From: JAGVLN01 sp964515755
GTDB lineage: Bacteria > Pseudomonadota > Alphaproteobacteria > Rickettsiales > JABSSG01
Length of the DNA stretch: 49,715 nucleotides
NCBI GenBank assembly: GCA_964515755.1
Contig: CAZEVK010000008.1
Span: forward strand, 1-49,715
Direction: 5' to 3'
The position numbers and the translations under genes are program-made. Below, piece after piece: positions 27,786 to 36,182 of the stretch (position 1 is the stretch's first letter; each line of letters opens with the position of its first letter). The notes under the pieces were generated by a model. It worked only from the letters and a program-made list of their open reading frames with translations, had not been told where the DNA came from and ran no database searches.

Positions 27786-28541
27786 TTACTCATAATCGCC
27801 ATGGTAAAATATTCCATAACTCAGAAAATATGAAACTTGCTTAATACATTCGTTATTAGTTGTAATGAAGCAGTGAGGCGAGTGTATTACTATGTGATCT
27901 TTCATATTTTTTATTTTAGTATTTTTTACAGAAATTCTGCCATCATTGGGGCCACTAATTAAAAATGGTATAAATGGGTTGATGCAGGTATCTCCAGCAA
28001 TTACACCAATTTCATGATTTATTGTGTTCCCTAAAGCAGAATTCACATAGGAGCTTTTTTTGCTACCTAATTGTTGTCCTGCAGGGCCAAAAAACCAATG
28101 AAAAAATTTTCGAAAAAAAATGTTACTTTTCATAAAGTCGACAACTTCACTTCCCTTATTAGGAGGGGCAATCATTACAATTTTATCAATATTTAATTTG
28201 TGGTGGTTTTGAAGATAATGACGTAAGATAATTCCACCTAAAGAGTAAGTTACAAAATGAATTTTTTTCTTTTTGTCGATACAAAATTTTTTGATGGTTT
28301 TTGCTAAATATTTTTCTGATAAATATTCAACTGAATGTTTGGTTGAAGGGTAATTTAAGTTGATAACATTATATCCTTCATCATTGAGATCTTGCTCTAT
28401 TTTCTTCATTGATCTATTGCTTCGGGCAAGTGCGTGGAGTAGTATCACATAATCGCCATTATTTCCAATAGAAACGCATTTAGCAGGAGATTTACGCAAA
28501 TCATTAATAAAACCTACAACTGCTTCAAATAAAAAGTTCAT
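27786..28541 (-). CDS. Alpha/beta hydrolase, lipase-like
   Basis: 251 residues with no signal peptide. The oxyanion-strand region is YVILLHALARSNRSMKKIE, the nucleophile elbow is HFVTYSLGGIILRHYL (a T-Y-S-L-G-G elbow where G-H-S-x-G-G is usual), VMIAPPNKGSEVVDFM follows, and the likely catalytic His is in VIHSPHCFITTNN. This pattern (LHGLxR, SLGG, APPNxGSE, H) matches the family of lipase/PGAP1-like hydrolases with acyl-ester substrates; the true substrate is unknown. It is convergent with xseA (41-base gap) and divergent from the bufferin operon. Confidence 0.75.
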   Translation of the reverse strand: MNFLFEAVVGFINDLRKSPAKCVSIGNNGDYVILLHALARSNRSMKKIEQDLNDEGYNVINLNYPSTKHSVEYLSEKYLAKTIKKFCIDKKKKIHFVTYSLGGIILRHYLQNHHKLNIDKIVMIAPPNKGSEVVDFMKSNIFFRKFFHWFFGPAGQQLGSKKSSYVNSALGNTINHEIGVIAGDTCINPFIPFLISGPNDGRISVKNTKIKNMKDHIVIHSPHCFITTNNECIKQVSYFLSYGIFYHGDYE

Positions 28542-28584
28542 ATATCAAAACATTTAATTTTATTTTTGGCATAATAGCATCAAT

Positions 28585-28612
28585 TTGTAATTGTTTCTAG
28601 TAGATGTAATAT
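28585..28612 (+). promoter_or_regulatory. Possible promoter of the bufferin operon
   Basis: TTGTAA (28585-28590), 16 bases, TAATAT (28607-28612), about 93 bases before the precursor gene. An alternative is the TTGACT at 28633 with no convincing -10. Weak evidence. Confidence 0.3.
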
Positions 28613-28667
28613 ATAAATGCTAATTTATTTAATTGACTTCTGTTTTTTCTTAAATCACCATTACTTT

Positions 28668-28682
28668 GGTAAATTAATTACC
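28668..28682. promoter_or_regulatory. Palindrome upstream of the bufferin precursor gene
   Basis: GGTAA-N5-TTACC, 30 bases before the start codon. Its place between the possible promoter and the gene suits a metal- or redox-responsive repressor, but no regulator gene is next to it. Confidence 0.35.
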
Positions 28683-28711
28683 ATAACAACAAAGTATAGG
28701 AATTTATAATT

Positions 28712-29023
28712 ATGAAAAAATCAAATATATTTATGGCAGTAGCTACTGCAGTTTCAGTGATGGCGTCTACTGCTTATGCTGATGTGGCAAAAGATATGGA
28801 AAAATGTAAAGTTGTTGATCCAAAAACCGGTAGGGGTTTAATTAAAGCTCATAAAGGTAGTTGCGGTGTTCCTGCTGAAAAAACTGATTGTGCGGGCACT
28901 AATGAAGCTGGTGATCCAAATGCTTTCATTATTGTTCCTAAAGGTCAATGTGCAAAAATTAATGCCGGTGACTTCAGTGGTGTAACTGCTGAAATTAAGG
29001 ATTCAATTGAAGGCGCTAAGTAA
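28712..29023 (+). CDS. bufA: Bufferin-type RiPP precursor (DUF2282, BufA)
   Basis: 103 residues. A Sec signal peptide ends at AYA (cleavage after Ala23). The mature part has exactly four Cys, at 32, 51, 60 and 80, in the DUF2282 pattern MEKC...GSCG...TDCAGTNEAGDPNAFIIVPKGQC. In characterised bufferins this family is exported and binds copper after a multinuclear iron oxidase converts Cys to thiooxazole groups; which Cys are modified here is inferred, the inner two being the likeliest. The signal peptide doubles as leader. It heads a four-gene operon and is followed after 17 bases by its oxidase. Confidence 0.88.
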   Translation: MKKSNIFMAVATAVSVMASTAYADVAKDMEKCKVVDPKTGRGLIKAHKGSCGVPAEKTDCAGTNEAGDPNAFIIVPKGQCAKINAGDFSGVTAEIKDSIEGAK

Positions 29024-29040
29024 TTTATTAGAACTTATTT

Positions 29041-29886
29041 ATGATATCACAGCCTTTTATAGGAATTGGTTTAAAGGGTTCCCATTATCAGGATATTCTT
29101 GAACAAAAGCCTAAAATTGATTGGTTTGAGATACATAGTGAAAATTATCTGATTGATGGAGGAGGAGCTTCGGCTATGCTTTCATCAATCAGAGAAAATT
29201 ATCCAATAAGTATGCATGGTATAGGACTTTCTCTTGGCTCCGCTGAAGTCATAGAAAGGTCTCACCTTGTTAGATTAAAAAAATTAGCTGAAGATTTAGA
29301 TCCTTTTCTAATTTCTGAGCATTTATCATGGAATTATGTAAATAATACTTATTTGCCTGAACTTATTCCAATTCCCTACACGGATGAAGCAATAGATGTG
29401 TTTTGTAGAAATATTGAACTTGCACAAGATTTTTTGCAAAGACAAATTTTGATAGAGAACCCATCTTCTTATATACAGTATATTACGTCTAATTATGATG
29501 AGTCTGAATTTTTGACAAAGATTGCTACTAAATCAGGTGCAGGAATTTTACTTGATGTAAATAATATTTATGTTTCTTGCATAAATCATGGTTGGAATAT
29601 CAAAGATTATATTCACTCTATACCACAGAACTTAGTTAAAGAAATCCACCTGGCAGGACATTCGGTTAAGAAAATTAACGATCAAAAATTATTAATTGAT
29701 ACGCATGATAATTTTGTTAGTCAGGAAGTATGGGAGCTTTATGCGATGGTTATTCAGAAATTCGGTAATATCCCAACTCTTTTAGAATGGGATGCTAATA
29801 TTCCAGATTTATCAGTGCTTGTTACCGAAGCTTTAAAAGCTAAGCAATTTCATAAAACACTAGAGCATGAAAATGTCAACGCTTAA
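29041..29886 (+). CDS. bufB: Multinuclear non-heme iron oxidase, DUF692 (BufB/MbnB family)
   Basis: 281 residues, TIM barrel of the MNIO family that modifies Cys in RiPP precursors. All conserved blocks are present in order: GIGLKGSHYQDIL, DWFEIHSENYLIDGGG, PISMHGIGLSLGSAEVI, LISEHLSWN, ILIENPSSYIQY, GILLDVNNIYVSCINHGWN, EIHLAGHS, IDTHDNFV and TLLEWDANIP. These carry the His, Glu and Asp ligands for the iron cluster, so the enzyme should be active. No cofactor gene is adjacent. The 3' end overlaps the partner gene by 20 bases, indicating coupled synthesis of the oxidase and partner. Confidence 0.93.
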   Translation: MISQPFIGIGLKGSHYQDILEQKPKIDWFEIHSENYLIDGGGASAMLSSIRENYPISMHGIGLSLGSAEVIERSHLVRLKKLAEDLDPFLISEHLSWNYVNNTYLPELIPIPYTDEAIDVFCRNIELAQDFLQRQILIENPSSYIQYITSNYDESEFLTKIATKSGAGILLDVNNIYVSCINHGWNIKDYIHSIPQNLVKEIHLAGHSVKKINDQKLLIDTHDNFVSQEVWELYAMVIQKFGNIPTLLEWDANIPDLSVLVTEALKAKQFHKTLEHENVNA

Positions 29887-30646
29887 GACTCTTCAACAAA
29901 AATTCTGCTCGGCTATTATTTTTGGAGGGGAGCATGAGGAATTATTCTTACCAGAAATCAAATCATCGCGTATCTCTCCTAGCGATCTTTTAAAAATTTA
30001 TCGTAATGGTATTTTTGAAAATTTATGCAAGGCTCTTCAACTTACATTTCCAGGTGTTTGGGCTCTTTTAGGTGATGAATGTGCTAATAGCATTGCTTAC
30101 GCTTTTAATAAGGAAATAAATAATTTACCAAATACTTCGGTATTAGATGACTGGGGAGGTTCATTTCCTGATTTTCTAGGAACACTTCAGGCTACTTCTT
30201 CCTTACCTTATTTAGAAGATTATGCTCGTTTTGAGTGGCTTTCTCATCTTAGTAATTGTGCAGAAAATATGCCGTCTTTATCTTTGGACGTTCTTAAAAA
30301 AATAAATGAAGAGGAAGCTAATAATATCAGATTTTCTTTTCACCCTTCGATATTTTTATTTCAATCAATTTTTCCTATAGATTTAATTAAAAATGTAGCG
30401 GAAAATCCAAATGCTGATTCTTTCGACTTAAGCTTAAAACCAACATACATTGTTATAGGACGTTCTAATATTCGTTCTTTAAGCTACTTTATATCTAAAT
30501 CTCATTGGCAATTTTTTACATGTCTAAAGAATAAATATTCTTTGCAAGAAGCTTTTGAAGAGATAGAATCAACAGAAGAGGAGTTTGATTTAGTGAATGC
30601 GTTGACTTTTTTATTAAGTAATAAATTTATTCATTCAATAGTTTAA
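29867..30646 (+). CDS. bufC: DUF2063 RiPP recognition partner (BufC)
   Basis: 259 residues. LKTLQQKFCSAIIFGGEHEE opens the DNA-binding-like DUF2063 domain; KIYRNGIFENLCKALQLTFPGVWALLGDE is its core (shown here split across positions 45-75), with LPYLEDYARFEWLSHLSNCA later. DUF2063 proteins accompany DUF692 oxidases and probably present the precursor. The start is at ATG 29867 or, 6 bases on, ATG 29873 (MSTLKTLQ); both overlap bufB. Confidence 0.9.
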   Translation: MKMSTLKTLQQKFCSAIIFGGEHEELFLPEIKSSRISPSDLLKIYRNGIFENLCKALQLTFPGVWALLGDECANSIAYAFNKEINNLPNTSVLDDWGGSFPDFLGTLQATSSLPYLEDYARFEWLSHLSNCAENMPSLSLDVLKKINEEEANNIRFSFHPSIFLFQSIFPIDLIKNVAENPNADSFDLSLKPTYIVIGRSNIRSLSYFISKSHWQFFTCLKNKYSLQEAFEEIESTEEEFDLVNALTFLLSNKFIHSIV

Positions 30647-30662
30647 ATTAAGGTTAAGGGCT

Positions 30663-31133
30663 ATGTTTTTTCAACAATTAACAAAATTACAATCTAGTTT
30701 ATTAGGCAGAGTTTATACAAAGAGTATTATTTTTCTTGATAAAATTGCTTCGCCATTATTTATGATTTTTATACGTTTTTGGATGGCCAGTATTTTTTGG
30801 TATTCAGGATTAACTAAGATTTCTAATTGGGATGGAACTTTATATCTATTTGAAAATATGTATCATGTTCCTGATCTCTCACCAGCGCTTGCTGCTTATT
30901 TGTCAACGTTAATAGAGTTGGTTTGTCCAGTGTTATTGGTTTTTGGTCTTATGTCAAGATTAGCAACTATACCAATGTTGGTTACAACTGCAGTAATACA
31001 ATTTACTTATCTTAAATCGATTGAGCATACTTACTGGGCGATTCTACTATGCGCGATCTTAGTTAATGGTCCGGGGGTATTATCTCTTGACTACTTTTTA
31101 AAAAAGAAGCTCAATTCTGCCAAAAAAAGATAG
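30663..31133 (+). CDS. DoxX-family membrane protein of the bufferin operon
   Basis: 156 residues with four membrane segments. FIRFWMASIFWYSGLTKISNWDGTLYLF is the DoxX start (residues about 35-62), followed by YHVPDLSPALAAYLSTLIE and PVLLVFGLMSRLATIPML. DoxX proteins often form the fourth gene of bufferin operons and may serve quinone-linked redox or membrane docking. AAGG-type sequence 8 bases before ATG, 16 bases after bufC. Confidence 0.85.
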   Translation: MFFQQLTKLQSSLLGRVYTKSIIFLDKIASPLFMIFIRFWMASIFWYSGLTKISNWDGTLYLFENMYHVPDLSPALAAYLSTLIELVCPVLLVFGLMSRLATIPMLVTTAVIQFTYLKSIEHTYWAILLCAILVNGPGVLSLDYFLKKKLNSAKKR

Positions 31134-31151
31134 TAGTTGTTTTCTAATTGG

Positions 31152-31184
31152 GCATATTGAAGTGCTTCCAACTTTCTAATATGC
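31152..31184 (+). terminator. Hairpin after the bufferin operon
   Basis: GCATATT (31152-31158) pairs with AATATGC (31178-31184), and an inner GAAGT/ACTTTC can extend the stem with bulges. It begins 18 bases after the doxX stop. No long T-run follows, so termination efficiency is uncertain. Confidence 0.35.
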
Positions 31185-31224
31185 GCAACAAATTATATTT
31201 ATGTCGATGATTTATAAAGCATAA

Positions 31225-32907
31225 TTAAGAAAAAGTGTTTCTGATATTTCTTCTTCTTACTGCATTTGGAGGAACATTTTCTGGTCTGGTAGGAAGAGTA
31301 GCTTCATGTTCTTGTATAGCAGTTGTTACAGTAGTGCTTGATGGAGTTGGAATAGGTTGCTGAGTAGGATGCTGATCTTTTTTAGAGCTAAAGCTTGTTA
31401 GTCCAAAGGTTGAAGAATCAATACCATCTAAAAAACCTTGTACCATACCTTTACCTGTTAGTAGTCCTGTTGCTGCACCAATTATTGGTTCTGTAATTGC
31501 TTTGGCTGCTATAACATTTACAGTAGTTTTAGCAGCTGTTCCTAGCATAGTTGTTGGTGCTATTGTTCCTGTATTTATAGATTGAGCTGTTATATTACTT
31601 AACCCAATTTTTCCTATCGTTTCTACTGCTTTACTTGTAGCAACAAATAATGAATATCCTATGGCTTTAGCTTTATCAAATACTGTCATAATACCATTTG
31701 CTCTTGAGACTTCATCTGAAGATGCGTTATATGCGCTAATACCGGCATCTGTAGCATTATATAATACTCGTGCCTCATCTGGTAAAGTAGTAGCAACAAG
31801 TAATTGTACCATAGTTCTTTGAGCCGTAGTGGATAACAACTTATCTCCATGATCTCTTGGCGTTAATGCAGCAGCAGCTATTGCTACGGGGATAAACACA
31901 TACGCATTATTTCTTACATCAGATAAGGTAAATGAAGAGCTTAGCCTAGAGTCATTACGTTCAATTTTATCCAAACTAATTAGATTTACACCATTAGCCC
32001 GTAATTCCTGAATTTCCTCTTTAGTCATTTGACCAGCTACAGCATCATGAGGTATAAATCTACCTAAAAATGGTATACTTCTTGCTGTGTCGACCAATGA
32101 GCCTATGAAAGTTTTATCCTCTCCTACTTCAATTAGTTGTGTATTAACTCCTCTGGGAATTGTTAAATTATTTGGACGAACTCTTGCTATTGTTCCAGTA
32201 TTAAATGGATTTTTAAACATTCCTCCCCAATTACCACCAAAATACAGCGAAGGGTCTTGTCCAGAGTTTTGTGGCATCAGTACTATTTGTTTTCCTAAAG
32301 CATTCATTTGATCTATAGTAGGCCAGGTACCATGAAATGTGCTACTTAAATCTGAAGGAGTAAAAATAGAAGTAGTGTTTAAATTGGAACGAATTACGTT
32401 ACCTAATTCCCCTCGAGGAGCTCCAAATTTAGCAGGATTAAGGTAATCTTCAAATTTTAAAATAATTGTTTCAGTAGGATTTTTGTCTAACCAAGTTTGG
32501 ACTTCTTGAAGGGCGTCTGCTAAAGGTCTATTAAGTCCAAGAACTATATCCGTATATTTAGGTGTACAAAGTTCATGACACATCCGTACAGCTCCGTTAT
32601 TCCAATGTACATCAAGTTCAAGCCCTCTTACTCCAATATCTAATAATTCAGTAATACTTAATTGTTGATTTGGCCATAGCGCACCCTCACTTAGACTATT
32701 ATATGCATTATGCGCCATAACAATTGAAGTATCTGTTAAAGGTACCGTCCTATCTGGTAATATATTTATCGGAGCTGCTTCGCTAAGTCCATCTATGGTA
32801 ACTTCGTAAGAATTTAATAATGTATTCGCTGTAGTCTCCACTATATTGCGGCCAACTTCACTAACCACTTGTTCCATTCCTTCTAATGCTTTATTCTTAT
32901 CACGCAT
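31225..32907 (-). CDS. PI-PLC X-domain protein, candidate effector
   Basis: 560 residues. Residues about 58-170 form a phosphatidylinositol-specific phospholipase C X domain: SIVMAHNAYNSLSEG (His66), IGVRGLELDVHWNNGAVRMC (Arg94, Glu97, Asp99) followed by HELC (His111), and ETIILKFEDYL. The two His are the general base and acid of bacterial-type PI-PLC, which cleaves phosphatidylinositol. There is no signal peptide. Behind the domain are hydrophobic stretches (VFIPVAIAAAALTP; a second at about 455-490) and a Pro/Ser/Thr-rich hydrophilic tail (about 505-560) ending in basic residues, a make-up compatible with a type IV secreted effector. The host target is inferred. A weak ribosome-binding site precedes the ATG. 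The substrate could also be sphingomyelin-like, as in related PLC families. Confidence 0.75.
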   Translation of the reverse strand: MRDKNKALEGMEQVVSEVGRNIVETTANTLLNSYEVTIDGLSEAAPINILPDRTVPLTDTSIVMAHNAYNSLSEGALWPNQQLSITELLDIGVRGLELDVHWNNGAVRMCHELCTPKYTDIVLGLNRPLADALQEVQTWLDKNPTETIILKFEDYLNPAKFGAPRGELGNVIRSNLNTTSIFTPSDLSSTFHGTWPTIDQMNALGKQIVLMPQNSGQDPSLYFGGNWGGMFKNPFNTGTIARVRPNNLTIPRGVNTQLIEVGEDKTFIGSLVDTARSIPFLGRFIPHDAVAGQMTKEEIQELRANGVNLISLDKIERNDSRLSSSFTLSDVRNNAYVFIPVAIAAAALTPRDHGDKLLSTTAQRTMVQLLVATTLPDEARVLYNATDAGISAYNASSDEVSRANGIMTVFDKAKAIGYSLFVATSKAVETIGKIGLSNITAQSINTGTIAPTTMLGTAAKTTVNVIAAKAITEPIIGAATGLLTGKGMVQGFLDGIDSSTFGLTSFSSKKDQHPTQQPIPTPSSTTVTTAIQEHEATLPTRPENVPPNAVRRRNIRNTFS

Positions 32908-33216
32908 GAATCAGTCTCTAATTTTTAAAATGAGTTCTTTCTGTTTCATAATAAATATCATTAAATGGTTAATAAGAAGTTAATCTGCTGAATCTTATGA
33001 ACTTTTAATATATTTAGTAGTTAAGAAAGTTATTTTCTGTTTGGAATAACTGTAAGGCTTTAAAGTAAAAGAAATTTATATATAATATGTAGCATACCAA
33101 ACACATGCATATCTCTAATTTACAATATAAAAAATTTATCAATATTTTCTTGAAAAATAATAAGCATATGATATTATTACTAATAATTCATATTAATGTA
33201 TAATTTTAGGTAGATT
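32908..33216. other. Divergent intergenic region between the PI-PLC and RTX-like genes
   Basis: 309 AT-rich bases. A TATAAT at 33199-33204 lies 12 bases before the RTX-like start, too close for a normal leader with its -35 unclear (ATTACT at about 33177). TTTTAGGTAGATTATG gives a ribosome-binding site. No coding sequence was recognised. Confidence 0.4.
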
Positions 33217-34083
33217 ATGGCAGTTCTTAAAAAGAAAATTGGAAATGAGATTAAAAGTTTTCCTTATGAAGGATATGGTTTAGATGCTGTTGGTAATTAT
33301 AAGATATTATCTTCTTATGAAGGTGAAAAAATTGCTCTAAAGCCAGATGGGTACAATAATAATCCTAACGAATTTAAATATTCTTGCAGCAGTAGTATTA
33401 AAACTTTATTAGAAGAAGGAAAAACTGCTATATTTACTGATGATGCAGAATCTTATAGAACTTTATGGAAAACCGTAAGAGACGGTATTATAACTAGCAA
33501 TAAAAATGACAATTTATACCTTAGCTATGTGAATGATCATGCTAGTGGAGGTTTGGGTGATGATTTCATCGAAATAGATAATCATAGTATTTTTGCTGAT
33601 GGTGACCTTGACATGAACTCACCTGAAGGAGGTACTGATGTATATATGGTAAGGTGCGGAAATGCAAATTTGGCAGGTAATGGTAATAGTGATCATTATT
33701 TTATTAATATTAGCCAAAAATGTAAAGATGAAGGCTATGCTCAATATATAACTATTAATGAAATTTCTTTCAAAGAAGATGCTAACAAATTGCATCTATG
33801 TGATTTTAGCTTTAGTAATATCTCTGAGAATCCTCTAGAAACACTTGCAAATAATGGGATCAAAGTTCATATACCAAGTTATGCTCCTTCTTTAGAATTA
33901 TACTTTAAAGATAATCCTACTAGTAGTCAAAAGCCTGATATTATTATTGATCATTTTTGTGATAATTATAATGCGCCTTCAGTAAACCCGCCAATAGCAG
34001 CTATCATGGATAAAAATGGTATTGAGGTTTCATTACAAGGTTTAGATTGTGAATCAATAGCACAATATATCGCAACGGTGTAA
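33217..34083 (+). CDS. RTX-like calcium-binding repeat protein, function unknown
   Basis: 288 residues without a signal peptide. The middle, residues about 108-164, resembles degenerate hemolysin-type nonapeptide repeats: GGLGDDFIEI, ADGDLDMNSPEGGTDVYMV and GNGNSDHYFINI, which follow G-G-x-G-x-D-x-h and related patterns. The N- and C-terminal thirds match nothing I recognise. RTX repeats fold on calcium outside the cell, usually after type I secretion; a C-terminal secretion signal is not obvious. A transporter is not adjacent. It could also be an unrelated beta-solenoid protein. Confidence 0.55.
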   Translation: MAVLKKKIGNEIKSFPYEGYGLDAVGNYKILSSYEGEKIALKPDGYNNNPNEFKYSCSSSIKTLLEEGKTAIFTDDAESYRTLWKTVRDGIITSNKNDNLYLSYVNDHASGGLGDDFIEIDNHSIFADGDLDMNSPEGGTDVYMVRCGNANLAGNGNSDHYFINISQKCKDEGYAQYITINEISFKEDANKLHLCDFSFSNISENPLETLANNGIKVHIPSYAPSLELYFKDNPTSSQKPDIIIDHFCDNYNAPSVNPPIAAIMDKNGIEVSLQGLDCESIAQYIATV

Positions 34084-34189
34084 TGCTGCTGTAGATGATG
34101 GGATTGTCGTATCAAGTATATTTATCAATTTTTTGTAAGTAAAAACTAGGTTAAGTATTATTTTTAGTTATAGCTTTTCAGTCTAAAAA

Positions 34190-34773
34190 CTAAAAAGTAA
34201 TAGCTAGTATTTTACTCACTATTTCCTTATTTTTCTGACGTTCAATTTTCCACGCATTTGTCAGGCTATCACGAGTAGTTGCTGGGTTTATATTTAAGTA
34301 TTGTTGCACAAATTTATATAGGCCCATTCTTCTTTTGGATTGGCAGGTGTTTCTTGACGGCGCTTATACTCAGCCCGCCACATATCAACAAATTCTTGAT
34401 AAGTTGGTGGGTTTCCATCCATCCATCTCTCATCTACCCAATCAACACCAAATGCAGTAAAATGAAAATAATCACCGATAAGTTTTTTTAAAAACAAGCG
34501 TTTTTTTAAATCATTTTTATAAGCACCTTTAAGTATTAAACTGTTTGGATTAAGAGGATAATTTACTCCTCGTACTGCATATGACTTCTTGGGTATTTGA
34601 GGTAAATTTTGTTTTTCGCCTGTTTTAGCAAAATGTATAATCCGTGCAATAATTTGTCCCTTCTTGCCTTTTTCAGAGATAAAAAGTTTGAGAGCAATAG
34701 TTTTTAACTCTTTGACATTAAGAAAGGCAAGTGAATGTTTTAGTTCTTTGCTTTTAATCGTTAACACTGTCAT
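34190..34773 (-). pseudogene. SAP-like domain protein with a C-terminal frameshift
   Basis: The intact-looking frame ends at 34294, but the protein continues in another frame. In frame one the C-terminus reads KEEWAYIN then LCNNT-stop; in the next frame the same DNA gives FVQQYLNINPATTRDSLTNA followed by WKIERQKNKEIVSK and a stop at 34190-34192. One extra T in the TTT run on the minus strand (plus-strand 34310-34312) joins them. The N-terminal part has a SAP-type helix pair (SLAFLNVKELKTIALKLFI) and a conserved FFkxxiGxxFxFTaxFxxW-type block (KRLFLKKLIGDYFHFTAFGV) like DUF6434-type proteins. I start at ATG 34773, which overlaps the VanX-type gene by 20 bases. Function unknown. Confidence 0.65.
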
Positions 34774-35482
34774 ATAAAGCGAATGGCTCTTTTTTATTAT
34801 AGGCCCAGTATCTATCCCCATATGACCAATGCCAATATTCGGTTGGGTAATTTACAAATCCAACTTTTGTTAAAACTTCACTCATTATCTTTCGATATTT
34901 CTGTGCTTGTTCAGAAATATTTCTAGAATCAGTTTGAGAAATAGAACCATCGGTATCTTTTGCCCAGTCTTTAGTTTCGATTCCCATATCCATTAATTCC
35001 CCTTTTTCATCAATTAGATAAATATCAAATGCACCGCCTGTAGAATGCGCAGGAATATTTTTTGATCCATCAAAATTTATAACAGGAGAAACAAGCTTTA
35101 CTGTTTCTGTAAAGATTTTTTCTTTATTCCAAGAAGGATACTTGCTTTCTAATTCTTGATAGCGATTATTAAACAGTTTTTCTTGTAATTGTAAACTGCG
35201 ATACCCTTCATAAAGTCTGAATTTTAAATTGTCGGGAAGTAATTTCTGTGCTTCAACTAGTTTTTTGTAAACACTAACTCGTAGTTTTGTGTAATCAGTA
35301 TTATCAGGGATTTCAGGCGAAGGGCCAAATACAATAATATTTTGATCTTTTAAATCAATGAGTGGTTCATGATTTTCTTTTATTGGTATTGCTAAGACTT
35401 TAGGATCAACAATCGATAAAATTTTATTATCTGAACAAGCTTGTAACATAATTAACGCTATAACTGAAATTATTGCTTTCAT
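34754..35482 (-). CDS. D-Ala-D-Ala dipeptidase (VanX/DdpX, M15 family) lipoprotein
   Basis: 242 residues. Lipobox IMLQAC lipidates Cys16. The M15D fold is clear: FRLYEGYRSLQLQEKLF, IPAHSTGGAFDIYLID (zinc ligands His146 and Asp153), and TEYWHWSYGDRYWAY (catalytic Glu215, zinc His218). It cleaves D-Ala-D-Ala released from peptidoglycan; here it would act in the periplasm or, less likely, on the cell wall. Such enzymes give vancomycin resistance only with VanH/VanA, which are absent. Its start overlaps the HAD gene by 4 bases. Confidence 0.9.
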   Translation of the reverse strand: MKAIISVIALIMLQACSDNKILSIVDPKVLAIPIKENHEPLIDLKDQNIIVFGPSPEIPDNTDYTKLRVSVYKKLVEAQKLLPDNLKFRLYEGYRSLQLQEKLFNNRYQELESKYPSWNKEKIFTETVKLVSPVINFDGSKNIPAHSTGGAFDIYLIDEKGELMDMGIETKDWAKDTDGSISQTDSRNISEQAQKYRKIMSEVLTKVGFVNYPTEYWHWSYGDRYWAYNKKEPFALYDSVND

Positions 35483-36081
35483 AACACTTTTACCTCTAAT
35501 AAATAATTTTCAAAAGATTTTGCATCTGTAAAGTGAAAACCTTTCATTCCGACTTTAATTGCCCCCTCAACATTTTTTAATATGTCATCAATAAACAGAC
35601 ATTCATTAGCAATCAATTTATGCTTTTCAAGTAGATGTTCATATATTTTTGCATCTGGTTTCAATACTTTTGTATCATAAGATGTTACTATATCTATGAA
35701 GCAATCAAAGAAGTCATGCTTGCTTTTTTCATATTTTATTATTTCTCTAACATTATCAGTTATTGAGTATAAAGGGATTCCAAGAGCGTATAATTTCTTT
35801 AATAAAGAGATAGTTTCATTTATTGGTGTTATAGACTCAAACATCTTGCTCATCAGTTTGTTAAGCATATCTATTTCTAAATTAAGGTTAGAATTATATT
35901 CTGCTATGGTTTCTTCTATTGTGAGTTTGCCAAGGTTTAAATCGTACCAGGTTTGTGATTTAAAAAGAGCTTTGGTTAAAGATTCTTGGCCTGGATAATC
36001 AGAAAATACTTCCTTTACAGCTATACCCGGGTTCCATCTGAGTAGTACGTTACCAATATCAAATATTATATTTTTTATCAT
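35479..36081 (-). CDS. HAD-IA family hydrolase (YihX-like)
   Basis: 200 residues. Motif I FDIGNVLLRW begins with the nucleophile Asp but has DIGNV, a common variant in this subgroup; cap region 15-90; motif II TDNVREII; motif III KPDAKIYEHLL; motif IV LFIDDILKNVEGA. Members dephosphorylate small sugar phosphates or nucleotides. It is the first gene of a three-gene minus-strand unit with the dipeptidase. Confidence 0.85.
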   Translation of the reverse strand: MIKNIIFDIGNVLLRWNPGIAVKEVFSDYPGQESLTKALFKSQTWYDLNLGKLTIEETIAEYNSNLNLEIDMLNKLMSKMFESITPINETISLLKKLYALGIPLYSITDNVREIIKYEKSKHDFFDCFIDIVTSYDTKVLKPDAKIYEHLLEKHKLIANECLFIDDILKNVEGAIKVGMKGFHFTDAKSFENYLLEVKVL

Positions 36082-36182
36082 ATAATGGCCATTTATTGCT
36101 TATTTCTGTTAATTTAAGAATATATGCTATTTTCTTTTTTTATACAACTTTTCCTACATACCATTCTGATGCACAAGTTAAA

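Noticed and set aside
34754..35482. Vancomycin-resistance cluster
   Set aside because: Only the dipeptidase is present; VanH and VanA-type ligases are missing, and vancomycin does not cross the outer membrane of such bacteria well.
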